NCBI RefSeq assembly: GCF_013359735.1
Contig: NZ_JABFMX010000019.1
Location: forward strand, 1 to 64,000
Reading direction: 5' to 3'
DNA: 64,000 nucleotides
Source: Arthrobacter sp. C9C5
Lineage (GTDB): Bacteria > Actinomycetota > Actinomycetes > Actinomycetales > Micrococcaceae
A program made the position numbers and the translations under genes. Positions 45,956 to 57,942 of the stretch are shown piece by piece. The notes beneath the pieces were generated by a model, which ran no database searches, had not been told where the DNA came from, and saw only the letters and a list, made by a program, of their open reading frames with translations. Each line of letters opens with the position of its first letter. The first letter of the stretch is position 1.

Positions 45956-45990
45956 TTAGCTGAACGCCCTTAGCTGAACGCCCTTAGCTG
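45956..45990 (-). repeat. 14-bp tandem repeat of the purU stop region
   Basis: TTCAGCTAAGGGCG is repeated so that TAA occurs at 45986, 45972 and 45958 on the minus strand. Because 14 is not a multiple of three, the three stops fall in all three reading frames. Confidence 0.85.
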
Positions 45991-46844
45991 AAAACAACCG
46001 TCCGGTTGCCGTCCAGCAGCACCCGGTGCTCGGCATGCCACTGGACGGCCTGGGCGAGCGTGCGGCCCTCGACGTCGCGGCCCATCTGGACAAACTGCTC
46101 GGCGGTGCGCCGGTGGTCCACCCGGATAACTTCCTGCTCGATGATCGGGCCCTCGTCCAGGGCAGCGGTGACGTAGTGCGCCGTGGCGCCAATGAGCTTC
46201 ACGCCGCGGGCATGGGCCTGGTGGTACGGCTTGGCGCCCTTGAAGGAGGGCAGGAAGGAATGGTGGATGTTGATGGCCTTGCCGGTGAGCTCCGTGCACA
46301 TCTCGTCGGAGAGGATCTGCATGTACCGGGCCAGCACCGTGAGCTCGATGTCGTGCTCGGCCATGAGCTTGCGCAGCGCGTCCTCGGCCTCCACCTTGGT
46401 CTCCCGGGTCACGGGGATGTGGTGGAACGGGATGCCGTAGAACTCGGCCAGGCCCGCGAGGTCCCGGTGGTTGGAGACGATGGCCGGGATCTCGATCGGC
46501 AGGGTGCCCGAGCGCTGCAGGAACAGCAGGTCGTTGAGGCAGTGCGCGGAGGTGCTCGCCATCAGCAGGGTACGGACCTTCCGTCCGGCCGGGTTGAGGC
46601 TCCACTGCATGCCGAAGGCCTGGGCCACCGGTTCAAGCGCGGCGTGCAACTCGGCCGGCGCGGCCGCCGTCGTCGCCTCGACCCGCATGAAGAACGTTCC
46701 GGTGCCCTGGCTGCCGTACTGCTGCGAGTCCGTAATATTGCAGCCGGCCACGAGGAGGGCCCCGGCCACGGCGTGCACGATCCCGGGCCGGTCCGGGCAG
46801 GAGAGGGTAAGAACGTAGGAGGCAGTCAGCTGGTCTTCAGTCAC
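45984..46844 (-). CDS. purU: Formyltetrahydrofolate deformylase
   Basis: 286-aa enzyme that hydrolyses 10-formyl-THF to formate and THF. An N-terminal ACT domain (about 8-85, LTLSCPDRPGIVHAVAG) precedes a PurN-like formyltransferase domain with NIHHSFLPSFKGAKPYHQA (catalytic Asn/His) and ALDEGPIIEQEV (Asp region). In known family members the ACT domain senses glycine/methionine. It is divergent from the riboswitch-controlled glyA-folD pair, so the locus groups genes balancing folate one-carbon units. GTG start; the ribosome site is weak. Confidence 0.93.
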   Translation of the reverse strand: MTEDQLTASYVLTLSCPDRPGIVHAVAGALLVAGCNITDSQQYGSQGTGTFFMRVEATTAAAPAELHAALEPVAQAFGMQWSLNPAGRKVRTLLMASTSAHCLNDLLFLQRSGTLPIEIPAIVSNHRDLAGLAEFYGIPFHHIPVTRETKVEAEDALRKLMAEHDIELTVLARYMQILSDEMCTELTGKAINIHHSFLPSFKGAKPYHQAHARGVKLIGATAHYVTAALDEGPIIEQEVIRVDHRRTAEQFVQMGRDVEGRTLAQAVQWHAEHRVLLDGNRTVVFS

Positions 46845-46870
46845 GAAAGACAGCCTACCCGCGGCTGGGA

Positions 46871-46876
46871 TAGTCT
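46871..46876 (+). promoter_or_regulatory. Candidate -10 element upstream of the glyA riboswitch
   Basis: TAGTCT lies about 7 bases before the first conserved riboswitch bases, so the aptamer would begin near the RNA 5' end. AAGACA lies 17-18 bases upstream as a weak -35. Confidence 0.4.
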
Positions 46877-46877
46877 G

Positions 46878-46960
46878 GACCCGTCGCAACTGGCGTTGGG
46901 TGGCTAACCACCAGGGAGCGGCACGCACGCAGACCACGGATCGTACGCCTGGGCCGAGGG
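46878..46960 (+). promoter_or_regulatory. ZTP (pfl) riboswitch controlling glyA-folD
   Basis: Conserved blocks of the pfl aptamer occur in order: CCGTCGCAACTGGCG, a GGGTGG/CCACC stem, AGGGAGCG, a variable linker, and the pseudoknot strand CGCCTGGGCC. The class binds ZMP/ZTP (AICAR nucleotides), which accumulate when 10-formyl-THF is short, and commonly precedes glyA, folD and purH. A 10-bp hairpin (GGACGGCAGC/GCTGCCGTCC) at about 46973-46995 could be part of the expression platform. Confidence 0.8.
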
Positions 46961-47132
46961 TCATGTTTTTCCGGACGGCAGCCACGCTGCCGTCCCGCCG
47001 ACGGCATCCCCTCAGGGTGCTGCGCCTGCAGTATGGGTCCCGTTTCGGGTGCCCGTAATTTAGCGGCGCCGCGGCGGGCCAGCCGGTAACCTGACCTTAA
47101 AGCAGTGACCGTTGCCAAGCCAGGAGTTCTTC

Positions 47133-48434
47133 GTGACTACTTCCCTTAGCCTTTCCTCAGCAGCCGTGAGCAACCAGCCGCTCGCTGAACTCGACCCCGA
47201 AATCGCCGCCGTCCTGGCCCAGGAGCTCGGCCGCCAGCGCGGCACCCTGGAAATGATCGCCTCCGAGAACTTTGCGCCGCGCGCCGTGATGGAGGCACAG
47301 GGTTCCGTCCTGACCAACAAGTACGCCGAGGGCTACCCGGGGCGCCGCTACTACGGCGGCTGCGAGTACGTCGACATCGCGGAGCAGCTCGCGATCGACC
47401 GCGTCAAGGAGCTGTTCGGCGCCGAGTTCGCCAACGTCCAGCCGCACTCCGGTGCGCAGGCCAACGCCGCCGCGCTGTCCGCCATGATCACCCCGGGAGA
47501 CAAGATCCTGGGCCTCTCGCTGGCCCACGGCGGCCACCTCACCCACGGAATGAAGCTGAACTTCTCCGGCAAGCTTTACGAGGTCGCCGCCTACCAGGTC
47601 GAGGAAGACAACTTCCGGATCGACATGGACAAGCTGCGCGCGCAGGCGATCGCCGAAAAGCCCAAGGTCATCATCGCCGGCTGGTCGGCCTACCCGCGCC
47701 ACCTCGACTTCGCGGCCTTCCGCTCGATCGCCGACGAGGTCGGCGCGCTGCTCTGGACCGACATGGCGCACTTCGCCGGCCTCGTGGCCGCGGGACTGCA
47801 CCCCAGCCCGGTCCCGCACTCCGACGTCGTCACGTCCACCGTGCACAAGACCCTCGCCGGTCCCCGCTCCGGCGTAATCCTGGCCAAGCAGGAGTGGGCC
47901 AAGAAGATCAACTCCAACGTCTTCCCCGGCCAGCAGGGCGGACCGCTCATGCACGTCATCGCCGCCAAGGCCGTCGCCTTCAAGATCGCCGGCACGGAAG
48001 AATTCAAGGAGCGCCAGCAGCGTGTGCTGGAGGGCGCCCGGATCATCGCCGACCGCCTGAACCAGTCCGATCTCTCCGACGCCGGAGTCTCCGTGCTGAC
48101 CGGCGGCACCGACGTGCACCTGGTCCTCGTGGACCTGCGCAACTCCCAGCTGGACGGACAGCAGGCCGAGGACCTCCTGCACTCGGTCGGCATCACGGTC
48201 AACCGCAACGCCGTGCCCTTCGACCCGCGCCCGCCGATGGTCACCTCTGGCCTGCGCATCGGCACCCCGGCCCTGGCCACCCGAGGCTTCGGCGCCAAGG
48301 AATTCACCGAGGTCGCCGAGATCATCGCCACCGCGCTCAAGGCGGGGTCCGCGACCGACGTCGAAGCGCTCCAAACCCGCGTGGACAAGCTCGCCGAAGA
48401 CTTCCCGCTGTACCCGCAGCACGAGCAGTGGTGA
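47133..48434 (+). CDS. glyA: Serine hydroxymethyltransferase
   Basis: 433-aa PLP enzyme that converts serine and THF to glycine and 5,10-methylene-THF. [20 protein letters not shown] (near 40) and the PLP lysine in [14 protein letters not shown] (near 235) are intact, and the length fits. GTG at 47133 follows AGGAG by 6-7 bases and is preferred to an upstream TTG. First gene of the riboswitch-controlled glyA-folD operon. Confidence 0.96.
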   Translation: MTTSLSLSSAAVSNQPLAELDPEIAAVLAQELGRQRGTLEMIASENFAPRAVMEAQGSVLTNKYAEGYPGRRYYGGCEYVDIAEQLAIDRVKELFGAEFANVQPHSGAQANAAALSAMITPGDKILGLSLAHGGHLTHGMKLNFSGKLYEVAAYQVEEDNFRIDMDKLRAQAIAEKPKVIIAGWSAYPRHLDFAAFRSIADEVGALLWTDMAHFAGLVAAGLHPSPVPHSDVVTSTVHKTLAGPRSGVILAKQEWAKKINSNVFPGQQGGPLMHVIAAKAVAFKIAGTEEFKERQQRVLEGARIIADRLNQSDLSDAGVSVLTGGTDVHLVLVDLRNSQLDGQQAEDLLHSVGITVNRNAVPFDPRPPMVTSGLRIGTPALATRGFGAKEFTEVAEIIATALKAGSATDVEALQTRVDKLAEDFPLYPQHEQW

Positions 48435-48438
48435 TCCG

Positions 48439-49383
48439 ATGACCGCCACTGACTCTGTACCCGCAAACTCCGCACCGACGCAGGCGAACACCGCCCGGAT
48501 CCTGGACGGCAAGGCGACCGCGGCCGCGATCAAGGCCGAACTGACCGAACGCGTCGCCGCGCTCAAGGCCCGCGGCATCGTTCCGGGCCTCGGCACCATC
48601 CTGGTCGGCTCCGACCCGGGCAGCACCTGGTACGTGGGCGGCAAGCACAAGGACTGCGCCGAGGTGGGGATCACCTCGATCCGCCGCGACTTGCCGGAGG
48701 AGACCAGCCAGGAGGAGCTGCTGGCCGTGGTCCGGGAGCTCAATGAGAACCCGGAATGCACCGGCTACATCGTCCAGCTGCCCCTGCCCAAACACATCGA
48801 CCAGGACGTCATCCTGGAGGCCATGGATCCGGAGAAGGACGCCGACGGCCTGCACCCGATGAACCTGGGCCGGCTCGTGGCCAATGTCAGCGGACCCATG
48901 AAGTCCCCGCTGCCCTGCACGCCCAAGGGCTGCGTGGAGCTCCTGACCCGGCACGGCATCGACCTCAACGGCAAACGCGTCCTCGTGGTGGGCCGCGGTG
49001 TCACGATCGGCCGCCCGGTGGGCCTGCTGCTCACCCGCAAGGACGTCAACGCCACCGTCATCCTGGCCCACACCGGCACCGTGGACCTGCCCGCCGAACT
49101 CCGGCAGGCCGACGTCGTGATCGCTGCGGCCGGCCAGCCGCACATGATCAAGGCAGAGGACCTCAAGCCCGGCGCCATCGTGCTCGACGTCGGCGTCAGC
49201 CGCGTCGACGACGGCTCCGGCAAGGCCGTGGTCACCGGGGATGTCGAGCCGGCCGCGGCCGACGTCGCCGCCTGGCTGTCGCCGAACCCCGGGGGAGTGG
49301 GGCCGATGACCCGCGCCATGCTGCTGGCCAACGTGGTGGAAACCGCGGAACGCCAGCTGGCAGGCGGGCACGCCGCCGCCTAA
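48439..49383 (+). CDS. folD: Methylene-THF dehydrogenase/cyclohydrolase
   Basis: 314-aa bifunctional FolD producing 10-formyl-THF. The catalytic Tyr-x3-Lys is in [16 protein letters not shown], with [13 protein letters not shown] and [10 protein letters not shown] following. The NADP loop reads [13 protein letters not shown], the actinobacterial form, and the C-terminus has [14 protein letters not shown]. It starts 4 bases after the glyA stop. A hairpin terminator follows. Together with GlyA it refills the pool the riboswitch senses. Confidence 0.96.
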   Translation: MTATDSVPANSAPTQANTARILDGKATAAAIKAELTERVAALKARGIVPGLGTILVGSDPGSTWYVGGKHKDCAEVGITSIRRDLPEETSQEELLAVVRELNENPECTGYIVQLPLPKHIDQDVILEAMDPEKDADGLHPMNLGRLVANVSGPMKSPLPCTPKGCVELLTRHGIDLNGKRVLVVGRGVTIGRPVGLLLTRKDVNATVILAHTGTVDLPAELRQADVVIAAAGQPHMIKAEDLKPGAIVLDVGVSRVDDGSGKAVVTGDVEPAAADVAAWLSPNPGGVGPMTRAMLLANVVETAERQLAGGHAAA

Positions 49384-49398
49384 GCGATTGCGCCGGCA

Positions 49399-49434
49399 GG
49401 GCGCCCCTCCTTCGGGAGCGGGCGCCTTGGCCGT
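49399..49434 (+). terminator. glyA-folD terminator
   Basis: GGCGCCC plus CTCC pairs with GGAG plus GGGCGCC (one bulged C) over a stable TTCG tetraloop, with TT and GTTT following. Confidence 0.75.
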
Positions 49435-49524
49435 TTAAGCCGGACATCACGAATTGGCAAACGTCTGGACTTTTTTACGAAAAGACTCTTTCATAGTTTG
49501 CCCGGATCGACTACCGTGTTCCGG

Positions 49525-50497
<973 letters not shown>

Positions 50498-50505
<8 letters not shown>

Positions 50506-51364
50506 TTCAATTAACGCGGCGGCGGGGGCGACGGCGGCGCCCGCCCTGCGCGCGCATTCGCCGGCCGTCTCGGCGGCCCGCGCCCGCCGCTGGGGCGCCT
50601 TCTACTACGCCGAGCAGGTCCTGCGGGTGATGAAGGGCTACGGCTGGACCATCGTCATGTACGGCGTCGGCCAGCCGGTCGCCTACCTCTTCGCCATGGG
50701 CGTGGGCCTAGCCACGCTGGTGGATACGAACTCCACCGCGGCCTTCGGCGGCGTCAGCTACCTGGCCTTCATCGCCCCCGCGCTGCTGATCTCCGCCGCC
50801 GTGATGACCGCCGCCAACGAATTCACCTTCCCGGTGATGGACGGCTTCAAATGGCGCCGGGTCTACTACGGCCCGCACGCCTCGCCGCTGACGCCGGAAC
50901 AGATCGCGGCCGGGCAGATCATTGCCGTCACGGTGCGGTTCGTGCTGCAGTCCGCCATCTACTTCGGCGTCGTCGCACTCTTCGGTGCGTCCCCGGGCGG
51001 CTGGGGCTGGGTCTCGATCCTGGTGGCCACCCTGGCAGGGCTGTCCTTCGGCCTGCCGCTGATGGCCTACGCGGCCACCATCAAGAACGACAGGGGCCAG
51101 TTCGCCATGGTCATGCGCTTCATCGTGATGCCGCTGTTCCTCTTCTCCGGGACCTTCTTCCCGCTGGACACCCTGCCCCTGGCAGTCCGCTGGATCGGCT
51201 GGATCTCGCCGATCTGGCACGGCACCGAACTGGGCCGCGTCTTCAGCTACGGCTACCAGGAAGCGCCGCTTCTCACCGTGGTCCACGTCGTCTTCCTGCT
51301 CGGCCTCGCCGTTCTCGGCTGGGTCCTGACCCGGCGCCAGTTCGCCAAAAGGATGGCATCATGA
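50498..51364 (+). CDS. ABC-2 type exporter permease, first
   Basis: 288-aa ABC-2 permease with six helices. The ABC-2 conserved region lies in FSGTFFPLDTLPLAVRWIGW followed by ISPIWHGTEL. The TTG start overlaps the ATPase stop by 8 bases and has GGAG five bases before it. It shares sequence with the next gene (for example FLFSxTFxPL and WHGxEL), so the two permeases are paralogs that probably form a heterodimer. Confidence 0.88.
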
Positions 51365-52209
51365 GCGTGCTCGCCGGACACTATGACGCGGCCGGCCAGA
51401 GCGTCACCGACGCCGCCCGCAACCGCCGCTTCGGGCCGCTCTACTCGCGCAACGTGCGCGCCGTCGTCGCCCGCGGACTGATGGCCACCAAGAGCAGCAA
51501 CTGGATGGTCATGGTCTCCGGATTCTTCGAACCGGTGCTGTACCTGATCTCGATGGGCGTGGGCCTGGGCGCGATCGTCGGCGCGGTGCAGGGTCCCGGC
51601 GGGCAGCAGATATCGTACGCGGCCTACATCGCCCCGGCCCTGCTGGCGGTCTCGGCGATGAACGGCGCAGTCTACGACTCCACCTGGAACGTCTTCTTCA
51701 AGATGAACTTCGCCAAGCTCTACCAGGGCATGCTCTACACCTCCCTCGGACCGATCGACGTCGCGATGGGCGAAATTTTCCTCGCCCTGCTCCGCGGACT
51801 CATGTACGCCACCGGCTTCACCGCCGTGATGGGCGTGATGGGCCTGATCACTACCCCATGGGCCATCCTGATGATCCCGGCGTCGGTGCTGATCGCGTTC
51901 GGTTTCGCGAGCTTCGGCATGGGCATCACCAGCTTCATGAAGACCTTCCAGCAGATGGACTGGATCAACTTCGTGATGCTGCCGATGTTCCTCTTCAGCG
52001 CCACCTTCTACCCGTTGAGCGTGTACCCGCAGTGGATCCAGTGGCTGATCCAGGCGATGCCGCTGTGGCACGGGGTGGAGCTGCTGCGCCAGATCAGCGT
52101 CGGCGTGTTCACCCCCGCCACCGCCGTGCACATCGGCTACTACCTCGTCATGATCGTGCTCGGCGTGGCGCTCACCACCGGCCGGCTCCGCAAGCTGTTC
52201 CTGAAGTGA
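51361..52209 (+). CDS. ABC-2 type exporter permease, second
   Basis: 282-aa ABC-2 permease with six helices and the conserved FLFSATFYPLSVYPQWIQWL, then MPLWHGVELLRQ. The ATG overlaps the previous stop (ATGA) with AAGGA seven bases upstream. With its paralog and the ATPase it completes a DrrAB-like or NodIJ-like exporter; the transported compound is not evident from the neighbours. Confidence 0.88.
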   Translation: MSVLAGHYDAAGQSVTDAARNRRFGPLYSRNVRAVVARGLMATKSSNWMVMVSGFFEPVLYLISMGVGLGAIVGAVQGPGGQQISYAAYIAPALLAVSAMNGAVYDSTWNVFFKMNFAKLYQGMLYTSLGPIDVAMGEIFLALLRGLMYATGFTAVMGVMGLITTPWAILMIPASVLIAFGFASFGMGITSFMKTFQQMDWINFVMLPMFLFSATFYPLSVYPQWIQWLIQAMPLWHGVELLRQISVGVFTPATAVHIGYYLVMIVLGVALTTGRLRKLFLK

Positions 52210-52249
52210 CAAAACCGGTCGTCACAGACCCGGCGCAAAGGAGAACCCC

Positions 52250-52606
52250 ATGATCGGCAAATGGCACGCCCTCGTCATCGACTGCGAGCAGCCGGACACG
52301 GCCGCGACCTTCTACCAGCAGCTGCTCGGCATGATCCGGGTGGACGAGGATGCGGACTGGATTACGATCGGCGACGCCGCCGACCGCCCCGCGCTCGCTT
52401 TCCAGCGGGTCGAGCGGCTGGTCCGGCCGCAGTGGCCGGACGCTGACCACCCGCAGCAGATGCACGTGGATGTGATGGTGGGGGACCTCGACGCCGCGGA
52501 GGACGAGGTTCTGAAGCTCGGCGCCACGAACCTGTTCGCCGGCGGAGAGTCCTTCCGGGTCTACGCGGACCCCAGCGGGCACCCGTTTTGCCTGGTGCTG
52601 TCCTGA
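52250..52606 (+). CDS. VOC family (glyoxalase-like) protein
   Basis: 118-aa protein with the beta-alpha-beta-beta-beta fold of the vicinal oxygen chelate superfamily. WHALVIDCEQPDTAATFYQQ at the start, MHVDVMVGDLDAAEDEVLKL in the middle and YADPSGHPFCLVL at the end are typical of the Glyoxalase_6 group. AAAGGAG lies 6 bases before the ATG. Substrate unknown; some relatives give resistance to small toxic molecules, and an exporter lies just upstream. Confidence 0.85.
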   Translation: MIGKWHALVIDCEQPDTAATFYQQLLGMIRVDEDADWITIGDAADRPALAFQRVERLVRPQWPDADHPQQMHVDVMVGDLDAAEDEVLKLGATNLFAGGESFRVYADPSGHPFCLVLS

Positions 52607-52715
52607 CGGCGTAGTTCCGGCGTAGTTCTCCCGCAGTCCTCGGCCGTATTTCCCGCGCCGCGTCCCGCGCCGTTCGCCCGGGGTGGAAGCGCAGCCCCGA
52701 ATCCGGCCGGTTTGC

Positions 52716-52721
52716 GATAAT
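52716..52721 (+). promoter_or_regulatory. -10 element of a leaderless promoter
   Basis: GATAAT ends 6 bases before the ATG of the following membrane protein gene, which has no ribosome site. The spacing fits transcription starting at the start codon. Confidence 0.5.
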
Positions 52722-52727
52722 GGGCTC

Positions 52728-53300
52728 ATGCGATCTCTGGACAACCCTTCTGCCAAGCCGTCCGCGTTCAACGCGGCCACCGGAAAATTCTCAATGTTCC
52801 GCATCGGCGGACTCGGGATGACGGTCTTCATCATCGCGTTCCTGGTGGCCGTCATCTTCGCGGCAAACCAGAACGACGTCGTGGGCTGGGTTGTCGCGGT
52901 CATCGCCGCCTTTTGGCTCGCTCTGGCATCGTTCGTGGTGTTCAGCATCCAGCGGGCCGCCAAGAAAGCCGGCGCCAAGCTGAACGAGGCGCAGAACGCG
53001 TTCAACTCCGCGGTGGGCCGGGCGCCGTCGTCCGGCAGCGCCGATCACGGCGGCACGCGCCTCGTCGGCGACCGCCGCGGAGCGGACGAGATCCGCGACA
53101 TGAAGCTGGACCACTCCTTCAAGATTGTCCAGGTGCAGGTCCGCGTGGTGGAGCAGGAACGGGCCAAGGGCGGCGCCGCGGACCAGGAGACCATCCGCCG
53201 GGCGCTGGAAACCATCGAGATCACGGCCACCAATGCACGGGACATGATCAAGTCCGCGGACGGCACCGACGAGCCGGTCCACGGAACCATCATCGACTAG
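52728..53300 (+). CDS. Small membrane protein with amphipathic C-terminal domain
   Basis: 190 aa. Two adjacent helices (about 28-47 and 53-75) are followed by a soluble domain of about 115 residues with heptad-like stretches (QRAAKKAGAKLNEAQNAFN, then FKIVQVQVRVVEQERAKG). Its first residues are hydrophilic, so it probably sits in the membrane with the C-terminus in the cytosol. Similar actinobacterial hypothetical proteins exist but I know no function. The ATG is chosen on the leaderless -10. Its TAG stop is part of the -10 of the next gene. Confidence 0.75.
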   Translation: MRSLDNPSAKPSAFNAATGKFSMFRIGGLGMTVFIIAFLVAVIFAANQNDVVGWVVAVIAAFWLALASFVVFSIQRAAKKAGAKLNEAQNAFNSAVGRAPSSGSADHGGTRLVGDRRGADEIRDMKLDHSFKIVQVQVRVVEQERAKGGAADQETIRRALETIEITATNARDMIKSADGTDEPVHGTIID

Positions 53301-53303
53301 AGT
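53298..53303 (+). promoter_or_regulatory. -10 element of leaderless xth promoter, built on a stop codon
   Basis: TAGAGT begins with the TAG stop of the upstream gene and ends 7 bases before the GTG of exodeoxyribonuclease III. Confidence 0.55.
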
Positions 53304-53310
53304 GGAACGG

Positions 53311-55300
<1,990 letters not shown>

Positions 55301-55304
55301 CGCA

Positions 55305-55982
55305 ATGTCCTCCGCCAGCAAAGTCACCGCCAACGACACCGGGCGCGCCGTCCACCACAGCGCACGCAAGGGTTCAGGCGCCGCACCCCACCAAAGTGTG
55401 GCGGCCGGCAACGGACAGACCCCGGATGAGGGCATCAGCATCGGCGTCATCCTGGGCTTCCCGCCGGAGATCGCCGAGGAGCTGCAGCGCTGGCGGGCCT
55501 CCTTCGGTGACCCGATGGCCGCGTCCATACCGGCGCACATCACCCTGGTCACCACCACCATGACGCAGGACTGGGAAGCCACCCGCAACCACGTCCGCGA
55601 GGTGGCGCGGGGGCAGGAGCCGTTCAGCGTGACGATCGCCGGCACCGGGTCCTTCCGCCCGGTCTCGCCGGTGGTCTACCTGAACGTCGAGGCCGGTTTC
55701 GGCGAGTGCGTCAAGCTGCACCAGCAGCTCCAGACCGGGCCGCTGGAGCGCGAATTGCCGTTTGCCTACCACCCGCACGTCACCGTGGCCCACGACGTGG
55801 CCCCGGAAAGCCTCGACGAGGCCGAAACGGCGCTGAAGAATTACAGGGCCAGCTTCCCGGTGGCTAGCATGGGACTTTACGAGCACGACGACAACGGCAT
55901 CTGGCAGCTACGGGAAGAGCTTGACTTTGGCACCGAACCTGACGACCACCGAGGCGCGGCCGGCGCAACAGGCGCCCGCTGA
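55305..55982 (+). CDS. 2'-5' RNA ligase family protein
   Basis: 225-aa member of the 2H phosphoesterase superfamily. The two HxT/S motifs are visible as IPAHITLVT (near 84) and YHPHVTVAH (near 156). A disordered N-terminus of about 45 residues precedes the fold. Members cleave or join 2'-5' linked or cyclic phosphates in RNA, but the cellular substrate is generally unknown. It follows trpS by 4 bases, so the two are probably co-transcribed, and its 3' end overlaps the next gene by 62 bases. Confidence 0.85.
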   Translation: MSSASKVTANDTGRAVHHSARKGSGAAPHQSVAAGNGQTPDEGISIGVILGFPPEIAEELQRWRASFGDPMAASIPAHITLVTTTMTQDWEATRNHVREVARGQEPFSVTIAGTGSFRPVSPVVYLNVEAGFGECVKLHQQLQTGPLERELPFAYHPHVTVAHDVAPESLDEAETALKNYRASFPVASMGLYEHDDNGIWQLREELDFGTEPDDHRGAAGATGAR

Positions 55983-57090
55983 ACCTCCGCTTCCCACCGA
56001 CCTCGCCCAGCTGAGGCTGGAAGTCATCCGGAAGCGGGTGGACTGGGGCAAGGCACGGCGCTCCTCCGGCGGGGGCCTGGCCGCGCCGCTGGCCATGGTC
56101 CAGTGGCTGCTCGCCCGGCTCAACGCGTTCCGGCCGATGCGGGCCTTCCGGCATTACAACCTGCAGCACGGCCCGCTGATGAGCGCCGGCATCGGCTTCA
56201 ACATGTTCTTCTCCATCACCGGCCTGCTGGCCACCGGGTTTTCCATCGCCGGGCTGTTGCTGCGCGGCCAGCCGGCACTGCTGGACAAGGTCATCAGCAG
56301 CGTCGCCACCAGTGCCCCCGGGCTGCTGAAGGTAGACGGCCGGGCGGGGCTGGTGGACCCGCAGGAGCTGCTGAACCCCAACGGCCTCGGCTGGACGGCG
56401 GTGATCGCCGCCGTCGTCACCGTGGTGACCTCGCTGGGCTGGATCGCCGGCCTGCGTGACGGCCTGCGCGGCGTGCTGCGGCTCGGCCCGCTCAAGGTCA
56501 ACCCGGTCCTGCTGAAACTGCGCGACGTCGGCACCCTCCTGCTGCTCGGCGTGGCCCTGGTGATCAGCGCCGGTGCCTCCCTCGTGTTCGGCACCGCCGC
56601 CGGCTGGGTGGCCGAGCAGCTCAACCTGGACCCGCTGGTGGCCGGCCCGCTGACCACGTCCATCAAGATCGCGGTGCCGCTGGTCCTGGGCTGGGTGACC
56701 GCGCTGATCATGTTCCGGCTGGCCGGCGGCCTTAGACTGCAGCGCCGTGCCCTGCTGGAAGGTACCATCCTGTCCGCGGTGGGCACCAGCGTCCTGCAGA
56801 TCTTCAGCGCCGAACTCCTCGCCAGCGCCGGTCGGAACCCCATCCTCGCGCCCTTCGCCATCATCATCGGCCTGCTCATCTGGTTCAACCTGGTCAGCCA
56901 GGTCTACCTCGTCTCGGCCGCGTGGTCAGCGATCCGCGAAGAGGACCTCACGGCCACGCCGTCCGCCAAGACTGCCGGCTGGGGAGCGCGCCAGGTTCAG
57001 CCCGGGAAGACGCCGGCCGAGCCGCGGGAGCGACGCCGCCCGGCGGCTAGCTTCCGGCGTCGAGGTACTGATCGGCCCACGCCGAAATAA
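55921..57090 (+). CDS. YihY/virulence factor BrkB family membrane protein
   Basis: 389-aa integral membrane protein with six helices. AFRHYNLQHGPLMSAGIGFNMFFSI-type opening, LLAVALxxS-like central helices and the ending APFAIIIGLLIWFNLVSQVYLVSAAW are typical of the family once labelled RNase BN; its real function is unclear. The cytosolic C-terminus is Arg/Pro-rich. The TTG start has GGAAGAG upstream and lies within the RNA-ligase-like gene, suggesting coupling. Its 3' end overlaps the convergent hydrolase gene by 44 bases. Confidence 0.85.
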   Translation: MTLAPNLTTTEARPAQQAPAEPPLPTDLAQLRLEVIRKRVDWGKARRSSGGGLAAPLAMVQWLLARLNAFRPMRAFRHYNLQHGPLMSAGIGFNMFFSITGLLATGFSIAGLLLRGQPALLDKVISSVATSAPGLLKVDGRAGLVDPQELLNPNGLGWTAVIAAVVTVVTSLGWIAGLRDGLRGVLRLGPLKVNPVLLKLRDVGTLLLLGVALVISAGASLVFGTAAGWVAEQLNLDPLVAGPLTTSIKIAVPLVLGWVTALIMFRLAGGLRLQRRALLEGTILSAVGTSVLQIFSAELLASAGRNPILAPFAIIIGLLIWFNLVSQVYLVSAAWSAIREEDLTATPSAKTAGWGARQVQPGKTPAEPRERRRPAASFRRRGTDRPTPK

Positions 57091-57817
57091 TCTTGGCCGC
57101 GCGGGCGGCCTGGCCCTTGCCGGTGAGCAGGTGGTCGGAGCCCTCGAGCGAGACGAAGCTGCGCGGGTGCCGCGCGGTCTGGAAGATGCTGCTGGCATTG
57201 TCGATGCCCACCGTGTTGTCGGTGGGGGAGTGCAGCACCATCAGGGGCTTGTGCAGCCGCCGGATGCAGTCGGTCAGGTCCGCGTTTTCCAGGTCCTCGA
57301 CGAAATGCCGGCGGATCTCCACCCGCTTGCCGCCGAGGTCCACCTCGGCGCTGCCCTCGCTCAGGATGCGGTCCAGCGCGGCGTCAAAGACATGTGCGAC
57401 GTGCTTGGGCGAGAACGGGGCGCCTACCGTGGCGACGGCGTCGAGCTCCGGGATGCTCCCGGCGGCCGCCAGCACCGCGGCCCCGCCGAACGAGTGACCC
57501 ACGAGCAGCGACACGGCCCGGCCGGAGTCGCGCATGAACTCGGCCGCCCGGACGGTGTCCGCCACCTTGTGGCTGAAGGACCCCTCGGACCAGAGCCCCG
57601 CGGACTCGCCCAGGCCGAGGTTGTCGAAGCGGAGCATGCCCACCCCGTTGTCCGCCAGCGCCTTGCACATCCGCGAGGCCGAGGGGCTGTCCTTGCCGAG
57701 CGTGAAGCCGTGTGAGAACACACCCCAGCCTTTCACCGGCCCCTCGGGGAGGTCGATGACGCCGGAGAGCAGCTCGCCGGTGGAACCTTCGAAGGACACT
57801 TTTTCGGAGCGGGACAC
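57047..57817 (-). CDS. Alpha/beta hydrolase
   Basis: 256-aa serine hydrolase. GVFSHGFTLGKDSPSASR forms the oxyanion region, and the nucleophile elbow is LLVGHSFGGAAVL (Ser near 108). The acid lies in LMVLHSPTDNTVG, and the His in LEGSDHLLTGK. Proteins of this shape are sometimes fused to OsmC domains; here no OsmC part is present. The GTG at 57817 follows AAAGGGG by about 6 bases. Substrate unknown, possibly a short ester. Confidence 0.87.
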   Translation of the reverse strand: MSRSEKVSFEGSTGELLSGVIDLPEGPVKGWGVFSHGFTLGKDSPSASRMCKALADNGVGMLRFDNLGLGESAGLWSEGSFSHKVADTVRAAEFMRDSGRAVSLLVGHSFGGAAVLAAAGSIPELDAVATVGAPFSPKHVAHVFDAALDRILSEGSAEVDLGGKRVEIRRHFVEDLENADLTDCIRRLHKPLMVLHSPTDNTVGIDNASSIFQTARHPRSFVSLEGSDHLLTGKGQAARAAKIISAWADQYLDAGS

Positions 57818-57875
57818 TTGCGTCCCCTTTCGTCTGGTCGGGTGATCTGGTCGGGTCGTGCGGTGGGGTCGGGAA

Positions 57876-57925
57876 ACGACGGCGGCGCCCCCACCGCAAG
57901 GTGGGAGGCGCCGTCGTCGTTGGAG
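57876..57925 (-). terminator. sdhCDAB operon terminator
   Basis: ACGACGGC, GGCGCC and CCCACC pair in order with their complements around a four-base loop (one bulge, one mismatch), 20 bases after the sdhB stop on the minus strand. TTTCCC follows in that direction. Confidence 0.75.
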
Positions 57926-57942
57926 CTGGTTGCAGGTGTGCG

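Noticed and set aside
45956-46605. Alternative minus-strand frames ending LRAFS over purU
   Set aside because: They arise only because the 14-base stop repeat gives each frame a TAA at the purU end; the upstream translations are shadows.
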